From SFWF01 sp964599835 (GTDB lineage Bacteria; Bacillota; Clostridia; Oscillospirales; Acutalibacteraceae), in the NCBI GenBank assembly GCA_964599835.1, contig CAZRHF010000038.1, positions 1-17,858 on the forward strand: a stretch of DNA of 17,858 nucleotides, read 5' to 3'. Of this stretch, positions 1 to 9,191 are shown piece after piece. A program made the translations under genes and the position numbers. Positions within the stretch are counted from its first letter, which is position 1; each line of letters starts with the position of its first letter. Under the pieces are notes generated by a model. The model saw nothing but the letters and a program-made list of their open reading frames with translations, searched no databases and was not told the origin of the DNA.

Positions 1-23
1 CTCGCCGTCAGGCGAATATAACT

Positions 24-52
24 GAGGCGCACTTCCTTACGGAGTGCGCCTC
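24..52 (-). terminator. Candidate intrinsic terminator of the GH16-giant protein operon
   Basis: A perfect 10-bp inverted repeat (GAGGCGCACT at 24-33 and AGTGCGCCTC at 43-52) lies 16 nt after the stop codon of the giant gene on the minus strand. The stem is GC-rich with a 9-nt loop. The tract after it on the minus strand is only moderately T-rich (AGTTATATT), so it is an imperfect rho-independent terminator. A smaller hairpin (2-6 with 11-15) follows at the window edge. Confidence 0.55.
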
Positions 53-68
53 GAGGGGGATTTCTTTA

Positions 69-3000
69 TTAGGCTTTCGCCTTTTTGCCTTTTTTAACAA
101 AGATTATAACAACGGTTGCTATTACTGCGAGGAGGATGACTCCGCCGACAACGGCAAGGATGATAACGAGGAGGTTTCCTCCGTCGGTCTTATCATCGGG
201 CTCGGTAGCTATATCCGAGGGGTTGAAGCCCACAAGATCGCCAAGCTCTCCGTCCTCTCCCGAGGGAACGATGTGGAAGGAGTCGAGATAAGCTTCGGTT
301 CCTGCGGGAAGTCTTACGAGGAGATAGGGAGCGTTAGCGGTAATGGTGGCCTTATACTGTATCCACTCGCCCGTTCTTACCGATGCAAGATCGATAATCG
401 GCTGATAGCCTGCGGTGGTGGGAGAGTCGACCTGAGGATGATCGGCGTGGATAAAGTCGAGGGTGCCCTCGGCGGTGTCTACCAGCTTGATCCAGAGGTT
501 AACGTCGTAGACCTTACCCTTTTCCATAGGCTTCTCGTAGTTTACGAGGAAGATGGGATCTACGGCAGCGTCCGGCAGGGTGTGAATACTCTTAAGGCCG
601 CCCTCAATGTTCTTGGGGTTATAGCCCTTGGCACCCGGCTTATAATGCTCAACACCATTATTAAAGTCGAACTTTTCGTCGAGGTTTTCGTCAAAGCCCT
701 GCTCATAGCCTGTTTGTATCCAGCCTGCGTGAACGATAAAGTCGTTGGAGGGCCAGACGATAATGTTATCCTTTGCAAGCAGCGTAAGATTCTTTGCAAC
801 GTACCAGCCGGTAAACTCATAGCCGTAGCGCTCAGGCTCTAAAACAAGAGAATAGTCGATGGGATCTCCTGCAAATCCGTAGAGCGGCTTGACCTCGCTT
901 CCCTCGTTGGAGGCGAAGGACATCTCGGTCTTGCGGGGTTCTCTTGTGCAGGAGTATGCGGCGGCGTTTCTGAAGCAGCGAAGTACGGGAGAACCACCTT
1001 CAACTATCATCCAGACGTTTTCAAAGTCGAACTCCGGCATATACTCCTTGGCTATTGCGCCCTGCATAAATTTGAGGTTAAGAGTTGTAACCGCACAGCG
1101 TCCCTTCTTACCGTCGACATAAACGCCCTCAAAGACGCTGGCGCCTGCGGCATTGTTTTCCATAATAGTATCGCCGTCAAGGGTTGCGAAGTAGCAGTTG
1201 GTGAAGTAGCAGGGCTTATTGGATTTCCAGGCTGTGGCTATACCGCCTGTCGCATAGAGAGAGCCTAAAAGCTCGGCCGTTACGAAACAGTTGTCAATAT
1301 AGATGGTTTCGGCAGTACCGCCCATCAGTCCGCCTGCGTGCTTGCCTTCGATATAAACACTTTCGTCAACGAAGCACTGGCTGATAGTGGGATAGGTCGT
1401 TACCTCGGCATCGCCGAAGTTCTGAACCGAGCCTACCAGTCCGCCCACGAAGTTGGAGTTGGTCATAGAGTTGTTCACAAGGGAGGAGTTTATAAGTCCG
1501 ACACGCTTGATGGTTCCGTTATATCCCATAGTGGGGAAGAGACCTGCCTGGGGGGCATCTACCGTATCGTAGAAGAGTCCCGAAACCACGTGACCGTCGC
1601 CGTCGAAGGTGCCGCGGAAGCAGTTTTTGATCGTGTACCACTGCTTGGCGGTCTCGGTCCAATCTGCCTTGGCGGTATCGTTTATCTTGATATCTGCGAT
1701 GAGCTTATAATACTTACCGTTGGTTGCACCTGTGCAGATAAGAAGGGCAAGCTGTTCGGGGGTCTCGATGAGGTAGGGATCCTCCTCGGTACCGCTTCCG
1801 CCTGCATACTTAGAGGCCTTCTTGCCCGACCAGGCGCGGCCCTTTACACCTTCGTCAACGAAGGAAAATTCAGCCTTATCAACCACCTTTGGATGGGGGG
1901 TCTCGCCGGCCTTGACCGTCCAGATCTTCTTCCAGTCGAAATCGGGCATATTGGTCTTTGCGGCTGTACCGGTCATCTGCTTAGCGGTGAGCACCTTAGC
2001 GGAGCCCATAGCCTCGGTGCCGTAAAGGGCGGCCGAATAGGAAGGGAAGTAGCTTGCACGGTAGGGGGTATAGCCGATGTAGTAGCACTCAACTACCTCC
2101 TGATCGCTGTTCCAGATATCGCCGACAAGGGCGTTAGTACGGCCCTCGCCGCCCGAAAGCGTTCCGGTAAAGTAGCTGTAGTAGAGCTTAAGCCCCGAGC
2201 TGCCGCCGCCCACAAGTCCGCCGACGGTGAAGCCCTTAAGGGTCACGGTATCATCGGCAGAGCAGGCAAGAACGGTAGAAGCGCCGCGGTGAGTGCCCAC
2301 AACGGATCCAACGGTGGAGGATCCTGCAATATAGGATTTTCTTATATGAACGTTTTTAACGGTAGCGCCGTTTACGACAGGGAAAAGACCTGCGCCGACG
2401 TAGGAAAATTCATTGCCTGCGGTCTTATTAAGATAGAGACCGTAGATATAGTGACCGTCTCCGTCGAAGGTGCCCGCAAAGACGCCTGCATCGCCCTCGT
2501 ACCAGGTGTCGGGACTGTTGAGGATCCAGTTTGCCTTGGAAACGTCGTTTACGTAGATATCGTTTGCAAGCTTATAGAATTTACCCTTCGTATCGGTTGC
2601 GGTAACGAGATTTCTGAGCTGTTGCTCGGTCTTGATGATGTAGGGATTATTCTTGGTTCCTATTCCCGACTCGTAGCGGGGGTCTTCGGAGCCTATTTCG
2701 ATATCCGAGCCGTCCAGATCAGCAAATATCTTAAGCTTGGGGGTACCCTTCTTTACGGTCGCCCAGACGTTTTGGAAGTCGAAGCCTTTAAGGAGGGTCT
2801 TGCCGCCCTTATCCCAAAGAGCTTCCTGATCGGCAATAACGGTGCACTTGTCGGCATCCTTGGAGTTTACCTTGGTGGCGTAAACGTTTTTATAGACCTC
2901 GGCAACCGTCATTTCGCCCGCTCCGCCCTCGGCAGATACGGCAAGGCTGGAGATAGTGCCGACGTTTCCTGCATAGAAGGCAGGAACGCCTACCGAATAG

Positions 3001-6000
3001 CAGTTTTCGATAATATAAGCCGACTTCCAGTTGGAGCCGATTATACCGTTTCCGCGCTCACTTACGATGGCGGTGATATTTGCCTTGGAGTAGCAGTTTT
3101 TAATTGTTATAAGAACGGCGGTGCGGCTGGTCAACGAGTTCATCATACCGATGATACCGCCTGCGGCATAGTTGCCCGAGGTGGTATATTCAACCGTAAC
3201 CGTCTCGTCAACGAAGCAGTTTTCAACCGTCTTTTTATCGTCTGTCAGCATCTGCCCTACGATACCGCCTGCATAAGCGGTGGCATAGATATAGGAGTTT
3301 CTGACGCCGAGATTCTTAATGGAACCTGCCGAGAAGCTTGCGATGAAGCCTGCGGCAGTTTCGGTGTTATCCTTAGGTAGCCAGATACCGTTTATAATGT
3401 GGCCGTCGCCGTCGATATGGCCCTTAAAGCCCTCGGCGGTGACCCACCTGTTAAGGTTTTCTCCGAACTGCCAATTTTTAACGTTTATATCGTTAAGATA
3501 GATGTCGTTTGCAAGCTTATAGTAGCTTCCCTGTGTCTGAGATACGGCAAGGGCAAGCTGACTTCCCTTGGTTATAATATAGGGGTCGGCTTCGGTTCCG
3601 CTTCCCGATTCAAATTCACCTGCAACGGTGCCGTTCCAGACGGGGCCGCTGTCTACGGGATTTTTATCGTTGCCGGAAATGGAGGTGAAGGCCTTAAGCT
3701 TGGGGGTGCCCTGATCTACGGTGTCCCAGACGTTTTCGTAGTCGAAGGCGGAAAGAAGAGTCTTTGCGCCGACGCCGTAGGCCATACCGCGGTCGAAAAG
3801 GATGTAATTTTCGTTCTCGTTAGAGGTTCCTGCGGTGGCGTAAACACCCGAATAGACCTCGGTGGGAGCCACGCCGTTTGCAACAAGGTAGGATACGGTC
3901 TTGTTGCTTTTGCCGTAATAGGGAGCGTAGCCTACGCTGTAGCTGTTTTTGACCGTGTAGCCTGCGTTCCAGGTGGTTCCCACAATACCGTTAAGGCGGG
4001 CTGTGTCGGGGCCGGTAAGGGTAGCCTTGGAGTAGCAGTTTTCGATGGTGACCTTAACGTTTGTGCCGTTTGAAAGGGAGTCGATTATACCGACTATTCC
4101 GCCTGCGCCGCTGTTGGAGTCGAGGGTGTAGCCGACGGTTACGGTGTCGTCAACAAAGGAGGTGCTGATGGCTCTGGAGTCGGTGTTCTTGACGCCTTTT
4201 ATGCTTCCGACGAGACCTGCGTACTTCTGTGCGTAGATCTGTGCATAGCGAACGCCGATATTCTTAATACTTCCGCCGTAAAAATCGGAAACGAGACCTG
4301 TAGTGGTCTTGGCGGTGTCGGGAGCGTACCAGATACCGTAAACGATGTGGCCCTTACCGTCGAGATGTCCCTTGAAGGAGAGGTCTCCCTGCCATTCGAG
4401 GTTATTGACCGAGGTCTGCCAGTCGGAGGCAGAAACGTCGTTAAGATATATGTCGTTATTGAGAACGTAGTAGTAGCCGTCGGTCTGGCCTACTGCAAGA
4501 GCAAGCTCTGCACCGTTGGTTATCACATAGGGGTCGGCTTCGCTACCGTTGCCCTGAGGGAATGCGGTGGCAACGGCACCGCTCCATATATCCTCGGAAA
4601 CGGGACCCGTAGCCTCCTCTGCGAAGATCTTAAGGATGGGGTAGGTATCGGTGGCGTAGAACATACGTCCCTTATTGAGATCGGGCATCTTTGAGTCAAG
4701 GGTGAATACGTCGAGACCCTGCATATTATCAGCGATGCGAAGGGTTCCCCTGCTTCCCTCGGTAACGTAAACGGCCGCTATCGTGCCGACGGTGGCACCT
4801 TTAGTCGAAAGGGGGCCGTTGGCGTTATAACAGTTTATAACCGACGAGCTTTTGAGGTTGGTCGTGCCGGGTTTTGAATAAACGTCGCCGAAAAGTCCGT
4901 AGGTGGAGGATGCATCTCCCTCTACGCCCTGAAGGGTGGTGGCGAAGGAGTAGGAGTTGGAGATAGTAAACACGCCCGAGGAAACGGCAACGAAGGCACC
5001 TGTGCTGTAGCCCTTTAAGGTTACGTCCCTGCCCACAAAGCAGGCATTTACCGAATAAGTAGTTCCTGCGGCGGTGGCAACAAGTCCGCCTGCGCCGTTG
5101 GGATGCTGAACGTAGGCCTTATCCACGCCGATATTCTTAAGAGAAGCACCTTCTCCCATTGCGGGAATAAGGGCGGAGCCGGCCATAGACCAGGCCTTTG
5201 CGGTGGCGGGGTCATTATAATAGAGACCGTAAACGGTATAGCCGTCGCCGTCTAAATGACCGCCGAATTTACCTGCGGCATTTGTGTACCACTTATTGGG
5301 GGTATATCCCTCGTCGGCGGCACCGGTTGCCCAGTTTATTTTATCGACGTTATTAAGATAGATATCTCTTGTGAGCTTATAATATACTCCGCTTGTGCTG
5401 TCGGTTACGGCATAAGCGAGCATTGCGCCGGTTTCGATAAGATAGGGGTCGGCGCTTGTTCCGCTTCCCTGCTCGGGAGCGGTCTTGCTGACACCGTCCC
5501 AGGCGTAAACGCTGTCAGGGAGGGGGCCTTCATAGAAGGTAAGGAGCATAGGATACTCGGTGGTGGCGAGGAAGGAGTTACCGAGGTTAGGCATTTTATT
5601 CGCATTTGTAAGGGCGTCGAGACCCTTCATATCGTCTGCCGGGATAACGGCAATTCCCGTTCCCGTCTTCTCGGTTGCGTAGTTGTTTGCCCAGAGGGAG
5701 CCTGCGCCCTTGGTGGAGATGGGGCCTGCCGCGTTATAGCTGTTTTTAACGTGAGAGCCTGAAACGTTACCGTAGAAGTCGCCCAGAAGACCCCTATTTG
5801 CAACAGCAGTAACGGTTGCAAGAGAGTAACAGCTGTTGACCTCATAATAGCCGCGGGCATTAACGCCTACAAAGACGCCTGCGTCGTTACCGTGAAGGGT
5901 AACGTCGGCACCTGCAAAGGAATTACTTATCTTCACAGAGCTGTTTTTAAGCGCTCCGCCTATGAAGGCACCTACTGCGGAGGGGCCTTTAAGATATGCC

Positions 6001-7457
6001 TTATCAATTCCGAGGTTTTTGACGGTTACCGATTTATCCGAGGCGGCAGAGGGAATAAGTCCCGTACCTGCGGAGGCCCAGACGTTTGCGGCAGAGCTGT
6101 TATAATAGAGACCGTAAACCATAAATCCTTCGCCGTCTAAGGTACCGTTAAAGCTTCCTACGTCGGTAGAATAGAACCAGGAATTGGGGGTATAGCCGTC
6201 GATTCCTTCGCCCGTTTTCCAGTTTACCTTTTCTACGTCGTTAAGATAGATATCTGCGGCAAGCTTATAGAAAGCGCCCGATACGGGGTTTTTGACCGCA
6301 TAGGCAAGCTCGTAAGGGGTGGAGATAATATAAGGATCATTATCGCTTCCGTCACCGACGGTGGGCTTTACCGTTGTTCTTCCGTCCCAGACGTCCCCTG
6401 CCTTTTTATTAAATATCTTAAGGGTGGGATATCCGTTTTCGTTTGTTTCGAACGCGCCGTCGGCATTAAGACCGGGCATATTTGTGAAGGCGGAAGCACC
6501 CTTCATTTTGGAGGTGCTTACCTTGGTACCTACGTTACCCGAGCACCAGTTACCGCTGTAGTTATACTTGGTAGCGGACGATCCTGAGCCGCCGCTGTTG
6601 GTGAGACCTACGGTAGAATAGGTATAGTCCAGGGTGTAGGGGGTGTGGTTAAGACCCGAGCAGAGCATAAGACGGTTGTTGGAGACCGAGCCGCCGTTGA
6701 AGGCGGTGCCCTGTGCGGTGGTGTAGCAGTTTGAAACAACGATTCTCTTGGGAGAGTTGCCGTTTGCCGTAGCAATAAGGCCGATGAAGGCGGCGTTTAA
6801 GGTAACGTCGGAGCCTAAATAGCAACGGTCAACGTAAATGTTGGCGGAGGTGCTGCTGTAGGCATAGCCGATAAGACCTGCGTAGCCGACGTATGCCATA
6901 TCGGCGGTGGCGTGGTCGTTTTTAAGGGAGATATAGGAATTTTCAATACCTACGCCGTAAATTTCGGCTCCTGCGGCAACCGTGGGGAAAAGTCCTGCGG
7001 CAACCGACAGGTCGGGCTCGTCACCGGTAGGTGCGGTATAGGTCTTGTTGACGAAAAGACCGTAGACCTTGTGGCCGTTTCCGTTAAATACGCCCTTGAA
7101 GGCGGTGGAGCCGTCGCCCATAACGGTAACTGCCCATTCCTTATTGACCTTGTTTTTCCAGTCGGATACCGAAACGTCATTAAGATAGATATCGTTTGAC
7201 ATTTCGTAGTAGTAGCCCTTATTCTGAGTGACCGCAAGGGCAAGCTGTTCACCGTTTGAAACGACGTAGGGGGATTTTGCGGTACCTGCTCCCCCTGCGA
7301 AGCCCGAGGCGACCTCGCCGCTCCATACCTCGTTCGTGTTGCCCGCAAGGATATTCATTCCCGCAAAGGTGGAAAGAATTACCGAAAGGGCAAGGAGCAA
7401 GGACACTGCGGAGGAGCAGAGCTTGCTTCTTTTAATGAAAGACATTATTTTAGACAT
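69..7457 (-). CDS. Giant cell-surface protein with seven GLUG-like beta-helix modules, C-terminal CBM-like domain and membrane anchor
   Basis: A 2462-residue secreted protein, probably membrane-anchored on the cell surface. Residues 1-39 form a signal peptide. Seven related modules follow at about 44-350, 356-641, 652-946, 957-1257, 1273-1579, 1590-1858 and 1875-2162. Each opens with a G-(S/I)-GT-x-x-x-PY-(I/L)-I-x-T motif, then YYKLxNDIYLNDV, FxGxxDGDGHxVYGL, and turns of the type GGLVG...NCYS, typical of GLUG-motif right-handed beta-helices; most close with a phrase like GTPKLKIF. Residues 2176-2246 resemble a Listeria/Bacteroides (Flg_new, InlB B) repeat. Residues 2250-2398 form a beta-sandwich carbohydrate-binding-like domain. 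A membrane helix at about 2427-2453 is followed by a KKGKKAKA tail; no LPxTG motif is visible. The ATG has a GAGGAG ribosome binding site. The gene begins 18 nt after the GH16 stop, so it is probably co-transcribed. The substrate is unknown; glycan binding or adhesion is inferred. Confidence 0.9.
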   Translation of the reverse strand: MSKIMSFIKRSKLCSSAVSLLLALSVILSTFAGMNILAGNTNEVWSGEVASGFAGGAGTAKSPYVVSNGEQLALAVTQNKGYYYEMSNDIYLNDVSVSDWKNKVNKEWAVTVMGDGSTAFKGVFNGNGHKVYGLFVNKTYTAPTGDEPDLSVAAGLFPTVAAGAEIYGVGIENSYISLKNDHATADMAYVGYAGLIGYAYSSTSANIYVDRCYLGSDVTLNAAFIGLIATANGNSPKRIVVSNCYTTAQGTAFNGGSVSNNRLMLCSGLNHTPYTLDYTYSTVGLTNSGGSGSSATKYNYSGNWCSGNVGTKVSTSKMKGASAFTNMPGLNADGAFETNENGYPTLKIFNKKAGDVWDGRTTVKPTVGDGSDNDPYIISTPYELAYAVKNPVSGAFYKLAADIYLNDVEKVNWKTGEGIDGYTPNSWFYSTDVGSFNGTLDGEGFMVYGLYYNSSAANVWASAGTGLIPSAASDKSVTVKNLGIDKAYLKGPSAVGAFIGGALKNSSVKISNSFAGADVTLHGNDAGVFVGVNARGYYEVNSCYSLATVTAVANRGLLGDFYGNVSGSHVKNSYNAAGPISTKGAGSLWANNYATEKTGTGIAVIPADDMKGLDALTNANKMPNLGNSFLATTEYPMLLTFYEGPLPDSVYAWDGVSKTAPEQGSGTSADPYLIETGAMLAYAVTDSTSGVYYKLTRDIYLNNVDKINWATGAADEGYTPNKWYTNAAGKFGGHLDGDGYTVYGLYYNDPATAKAWSMAGSALIPAMGEGASLKNIGVDKAYVQHPNGAGGLVATAAGTTYSVNACFVGRDVTLKGYSTGAFVAVSSGVFTISNSYSFATTLQGVEGDASSTYGLFGDVYSKPGTTNLKSSSVINCYNANGPLSTKGATVGTIAAVYVTEGSRGTLRIADNMQGLDVFTLDSKMPDLNKGRMFYATDTYPILKIFAEEATGPVSEDIWSGAVATAFPQGNGSEADPYVITNGAELALAVGQTDGYYYVLNNDIYLNDVSASDWQTSVNNLEWQGDLSFKGHLDGKGHIVYGIWYAPDTAKTTTGLVSDFYGGSIKNIGVRYAQIYAQKYAGLVGSIKGVKNTDSRAISTSFVDDTVTVGYTLDSNSGAGGIVGIIDSLSNGTNVKVTIENCYSKATLTGPDTARLNGIVGTTWNAGYTVKNSYSVGYAPYYGKSNKTVSYLVANGVAPTEVYSGVYATAGTSNENENYILFDRGMAYGVGAKTLLSAFDYENVWDTVDQGTPKLKAFTSISGNDKNPVDSGPVWNGTVAGEFESGSGTEADPYIITKGSQLALAVSQTQGSYYKLANDIYLNDINVKNWQFGENLNRWVTAEGFKGHIDGDGHIINGIWLPKDNTETAAGFIASFSAGSIKNLGVRNSYIYATAYAGGIVGQMLTDDKKTVENCFVDETVTVEYTTSGNYAAGGIIGMMNSLTSRTAVLITIKNCYSKANITAIVSERGNGIIGSNWKSAYIIENCYSVGVPAFYAGNVGTISSLAVSAEGGAGEMTVAEVYKNVYATKVNSKDADKCTVIADQEALWDKGGKTLLKGFDFQNVWATVKKGTPKLKIFADLDGSDIEIGSEDPRYESGIGTKNNPYIIKTEQQLRNLVTATDTKGKFYKLANDIYVNDVSKANWILNSPDTWYEGDAGVFAGTFDGDGHYIYGLYLNKTAGNEFSYVGAGLFPVVNGATVKNVHIRKSYIAGSSTVGSVVGTHRGASTVLACSADDTVTLKGFTVGGLVGGGSSGLKLYYSYFTGTLSGGEGRTNALVGDIWNSDQEVVECYYIGYTPYRASYFPSYSAALYGTEAMGSAKVLTAKQMTGTAAKTNMPDFDWKKIWTVKAGETPHPKVVDKAEFSFVDEGVKGRAWSGKKASKYAGGSGTEEDPYLIETPEQLALLICTGATNGKYYKLIADIKINDTAKADWTETAKQWYTIKNCFRGTFDGDGHVVSGLFYDTVDAPQAGLFPTMGYNGTIKRVGLINSSLVNNSMTNSNFVGGLVGSVQNFGDAEVTTYPTISQCFVDESVYIEGKHAGGLMGGTAETIYIDNCFVTAELLGSLYATGGIATAWKSNKPCYFTNCYFATLDGDTIMENNAAGASVFEGVYVDGKKGRCAVTTLNLKFMQGAIAKEYMPEFDFENVWMIVEGGSPVLRCFRNAAAYSCTREPRKTEMSFASNEGSEVKPLYGFAGDPIDYSLVLEPERYGYEFTGWYVAKNLTLLAKDNIIVWPSNDFIVHAGWIQTGYEQGFDENLDEKFDFNNGVEHYKPGAKGYNPKNIEGGLKSIHTLPDAAVDPIFLVNYEKPMEKGKVYDVNLWIKLVDTAEGTLDFIHADHPQVDSPTTAGYQPIIDLASVRTGEWIQYKATITANAPYLLVRLPAGTEAYLDSFHIVPSGEDGELGDLVGFNPSDIATEPDDKTDGGNLLVIILAVVGGVILLAVIATVVIIFVKKGKKAKA

Positions 7458-7475
7458 ATTTTTCTCCTCTCGGTG

Positions 7476-8954
7476 TTATTTCTCTTCGGTACCGTAGCGG
7501 TCGGCATATTTCCAGGAAAGATCCTCGGTGTTGACCCAGATCTTGCTCTTTCCGTCATCCTTCTGATAGAGACGGTACCAGTCGATATAGTAGCAGGCGG
7601 GGAGCATATGCTCGTTGCCGTTTATAAGATTGGGGGTGTAGGAGCCGTCCTCTGCGAATACGTGGCAGTTGAACTGACTGTACTGGGGCTCCTGGAACAT
7701 AGACATATCAGGCTCAAGATCCCAGGAATTAACGATATCCATAGAGCAATACTTTTCGCCGTCAACGTAAAAGTGAAGCTCGGTTGGGGTCCACTCGTAG
7801 CCGTAGAGATGATATTCATTATCGAGGTTTTCGGTGTTTTCGTAAACGTAGCTTCTTCTCGCGTATTCCGCGGTGTTGTTCTTATACTGGGTATGGCGGA
7901 CGTCCCCGGTATTATAAATTACCTCGTAAGGATAATCGTCATACCATTTATGTATATTTGGGCTGACCGTATCCTCGGTTCCGAAAATTTCGAAAACGTC
8001 TACTTCGGCGTGCCAGAGGGGGTTTCTGGGAACAAGCACAGTGGCGGTACCGCCCCAGAAGGAAGGCCAGGCACCCTGAAAGAAGGGGACGCGGGCACGT
8101 ATCTCGGCATAGCCGTAGAGGAAATTCATAGTCTCGTTGGTCGCAAGAGAATACGGAGACATATAGAGCACTGCGGGGTCTTCGGGGTCGTAATAATTTA
8201 TAGCGTGTATCTTAACGCGGCCGTCGGCAACGTCTAAAACCTCTTTCTGATATGAGATCTTGTTCATAGGGGAGCCTGACATACCGAGACGGAAGGCCCA
8301 CTTTACGTGGTCGAAGCCGTCGGTCTCGAACTCGTCGCCCCATTTATAATTATATTCCTCAAGACCTTCCACCTTGGGGGTGGAGGTAAAGTCGGTGGTG
8401 AGGGCGAAGGTTATTGCCTTGCCATCCTCGGTGTCCACGTTGCGGATGAACTTACCTACAGCCATATCTGCGGTAACGTCGTGTCCTCCGTCGAAGACAA
8501 GCTTCTTGCCCTTAACGCTTACCTTAAGGTCGGATTCCTTCATATCCTTGGCACTGTCGGCACGCTTAGTCTTACCGATAAGGATCTCCTTCTCGGCTTC
8601 AGCGGTGTTGTCGGTGACGATTTTAAGGGTGAATCCGAAATTATCGGCGTAAAACTCCTGCAGGTCGGTAGCCGAAAGCTTGGCTTCAGCGTTTCCTGCG
8701 GGGATGACGATAACGTAGTCCTTGGTTATCGTGAGGTCGGATTTCTCAAAGTCGAAAACGTGGTCGGTATCGACAAATTTTTCGACATTCTCTTCTTCTC
8801 CGCCGTCATAGGGGTCGCGCAGTGTGACCCCGTTATCCGATGATGAGTCGGGGTCTGAGGATGCGGTCGGCTGTGTTTCTCCGCCGCAGGCGATAAGGCT
8901 GAGGCAAAGGGCAGCAACCGCTATAAGGCTTAATATCTTTCGGATGTTTTTCAA
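7476..8954 (-). CDS. GH16-family glycoside hydrolase lipoprotein with an N-terminal GH67N-like alpha/beta domain
   Basis: A 492-residue predicted lipoprotein. The signal peptide ends in the lipobox LSLIAC (Cys23), followed by an acidic Ser/Asp linker. Residues about 65-195 (IVIPAG..., sATDLQEF, EILIGKTKR, KLVFDGG) resemble the N-terminal alpha/beta domain seen before GH67- or GH20-type catalytic domains. Residues about 200-465 are a GH16 beta-jelly-roll with the catalytic signature E317-V-D319-V-F-E322, where the first Glu is the expected nucleophile and the last the acid/base. GH16 enzymes cleave beta-1,3/1,4-glucans or galactans; the specificity cannot be read from the sequence. The start is TTG at 8954, with GGAGG 9 nt upstream and no nearby ATG that keeps the signal peptide. 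It is the first gene of the operon with the giant surface protein. The fusion to the N-terminal domain is unusual. Confidence 0.9.
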   Translation of the reverse strand: MKNIRKILSLIAVAALCLSLIACGGETQPTASSDPDSSSDNGVTLRDPYDGGEEENVEKFVDTDHVFDFEKSDLTITKDYVIVIPAGNAEAKLSATDLQEFYADNFGFTLKIVTDNTAEAEKEILIGKTKRADSAKDMKESDLKVSVKGKKLVFDGGHDVTADMAVGKFIRNVDTEDGKAITFALTTDFTSTPKVEGLEEYNYKWGDEFETDGFDHVKWAFRLGMSGSPMNKISYQKEVLDVADGRVKIHAINYYDPEDPAVLYMSPYSLATNETMNFLYGYAEIRARVPFFQGAWPSFWGGTATVLVPRNPLWHAEVDVFEIFGTEDTVSPNIHKWYDDYPYEVIYNTGDVRHTQYKNNTAEYARRSYVYENTENLDNEYHLYGYEWTPTELHFYVDGEKYCSMDIVNSWDLEPDMSMFQEPQYSQFNCHVFAEDGSYTPNLINGNEHMLPACYYIDWYRLYQKDDGKSKIWVNTEDLSWKYADRYGTEEK

Positions 8955-8989
8955 GGTGATAGCCCTCCAACGTAAATTTTGCTATTTAT

Positions 8990-9018
8990 AATATACCACA
9001 AAACTTATCCTTTGAACA
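8990..9018 (-). promoter_or_regulatory. Predicted promoter of the GH16-giant protein operon
   Basis: On the minus strand, TGGTATATT (8990-8998) is an extended -10 element. The hexamer 17 nt upstream (9013-9018, TGTTCA) is a poor -35. A weak -35 with an extended -10 suggests that an activator may be needed. It lies 36-64 nt upstream of the TTG start, which gives a short leader. Confidence 0.55.
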
Positions 9019-9045
9019 TTGCTTTTTTGTGCAAAAAAACATTGC
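9015..9045. promoter_or_regulatory. Candidate operator: two AACATTGC direct repeats 23 bp apart
   Basis: AACATTGC occurs at 9015-9022 and again at 9038-9045, about two helical turns apart, overlapping and just upstream of the weak -35 of the GH16 operon. Between them is a small palindrome (TTTTTTG, TG, CAAAAAA). Direct repeats at this spacing beside a poor -35 fit an activator site such as those of AraC-type regulators, but no regulator is encoded in the window. The role is inference. Confidence 0.3.
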
Positions 9046-9096
9046 AATTCTGCGCATTTGAAACTTACGCTTTATTGTAAAACCGTTCAAGTCCCA

Positions 9097-9124
9097 CGCT
9101 AAGTCCCAAAAACAGGACTTAGCG
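9097..9124. repeat. 10-bp perfect hairpin upstream of the GH16 operon
   Basis: CGCTAAGTCC (9097-9106) and GGACTTAGCG (9115-9124) form a perfect stem with an A-rich 8-nt loop. Neither side has a T-run, so it is not an ordinary terminator. It lies 143 nt upstream of the GH16 start, beyond the predicted promoter. A small ACGAC/GTCGT hairpin follows at 9151-9163. Function unknown. Confidence 0.5.
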
Positions 9125-9191
9125 GCTTTCGGCACGGATATAAAAGAGTAACGACTCCGTCGTGAGTAAGCGTGACTTTATTGGTATACTC

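Noticed and set aside
1338..3380. 680-codon open frame on the plus strand within the giant gene
   Set aside because: It is antisense to the giant protein, whose codon bias keeps the opposite frame open. It has no ribosome binding site, signal peptide or recognisable domain, while the minus-strand frame has clear repeated modules.
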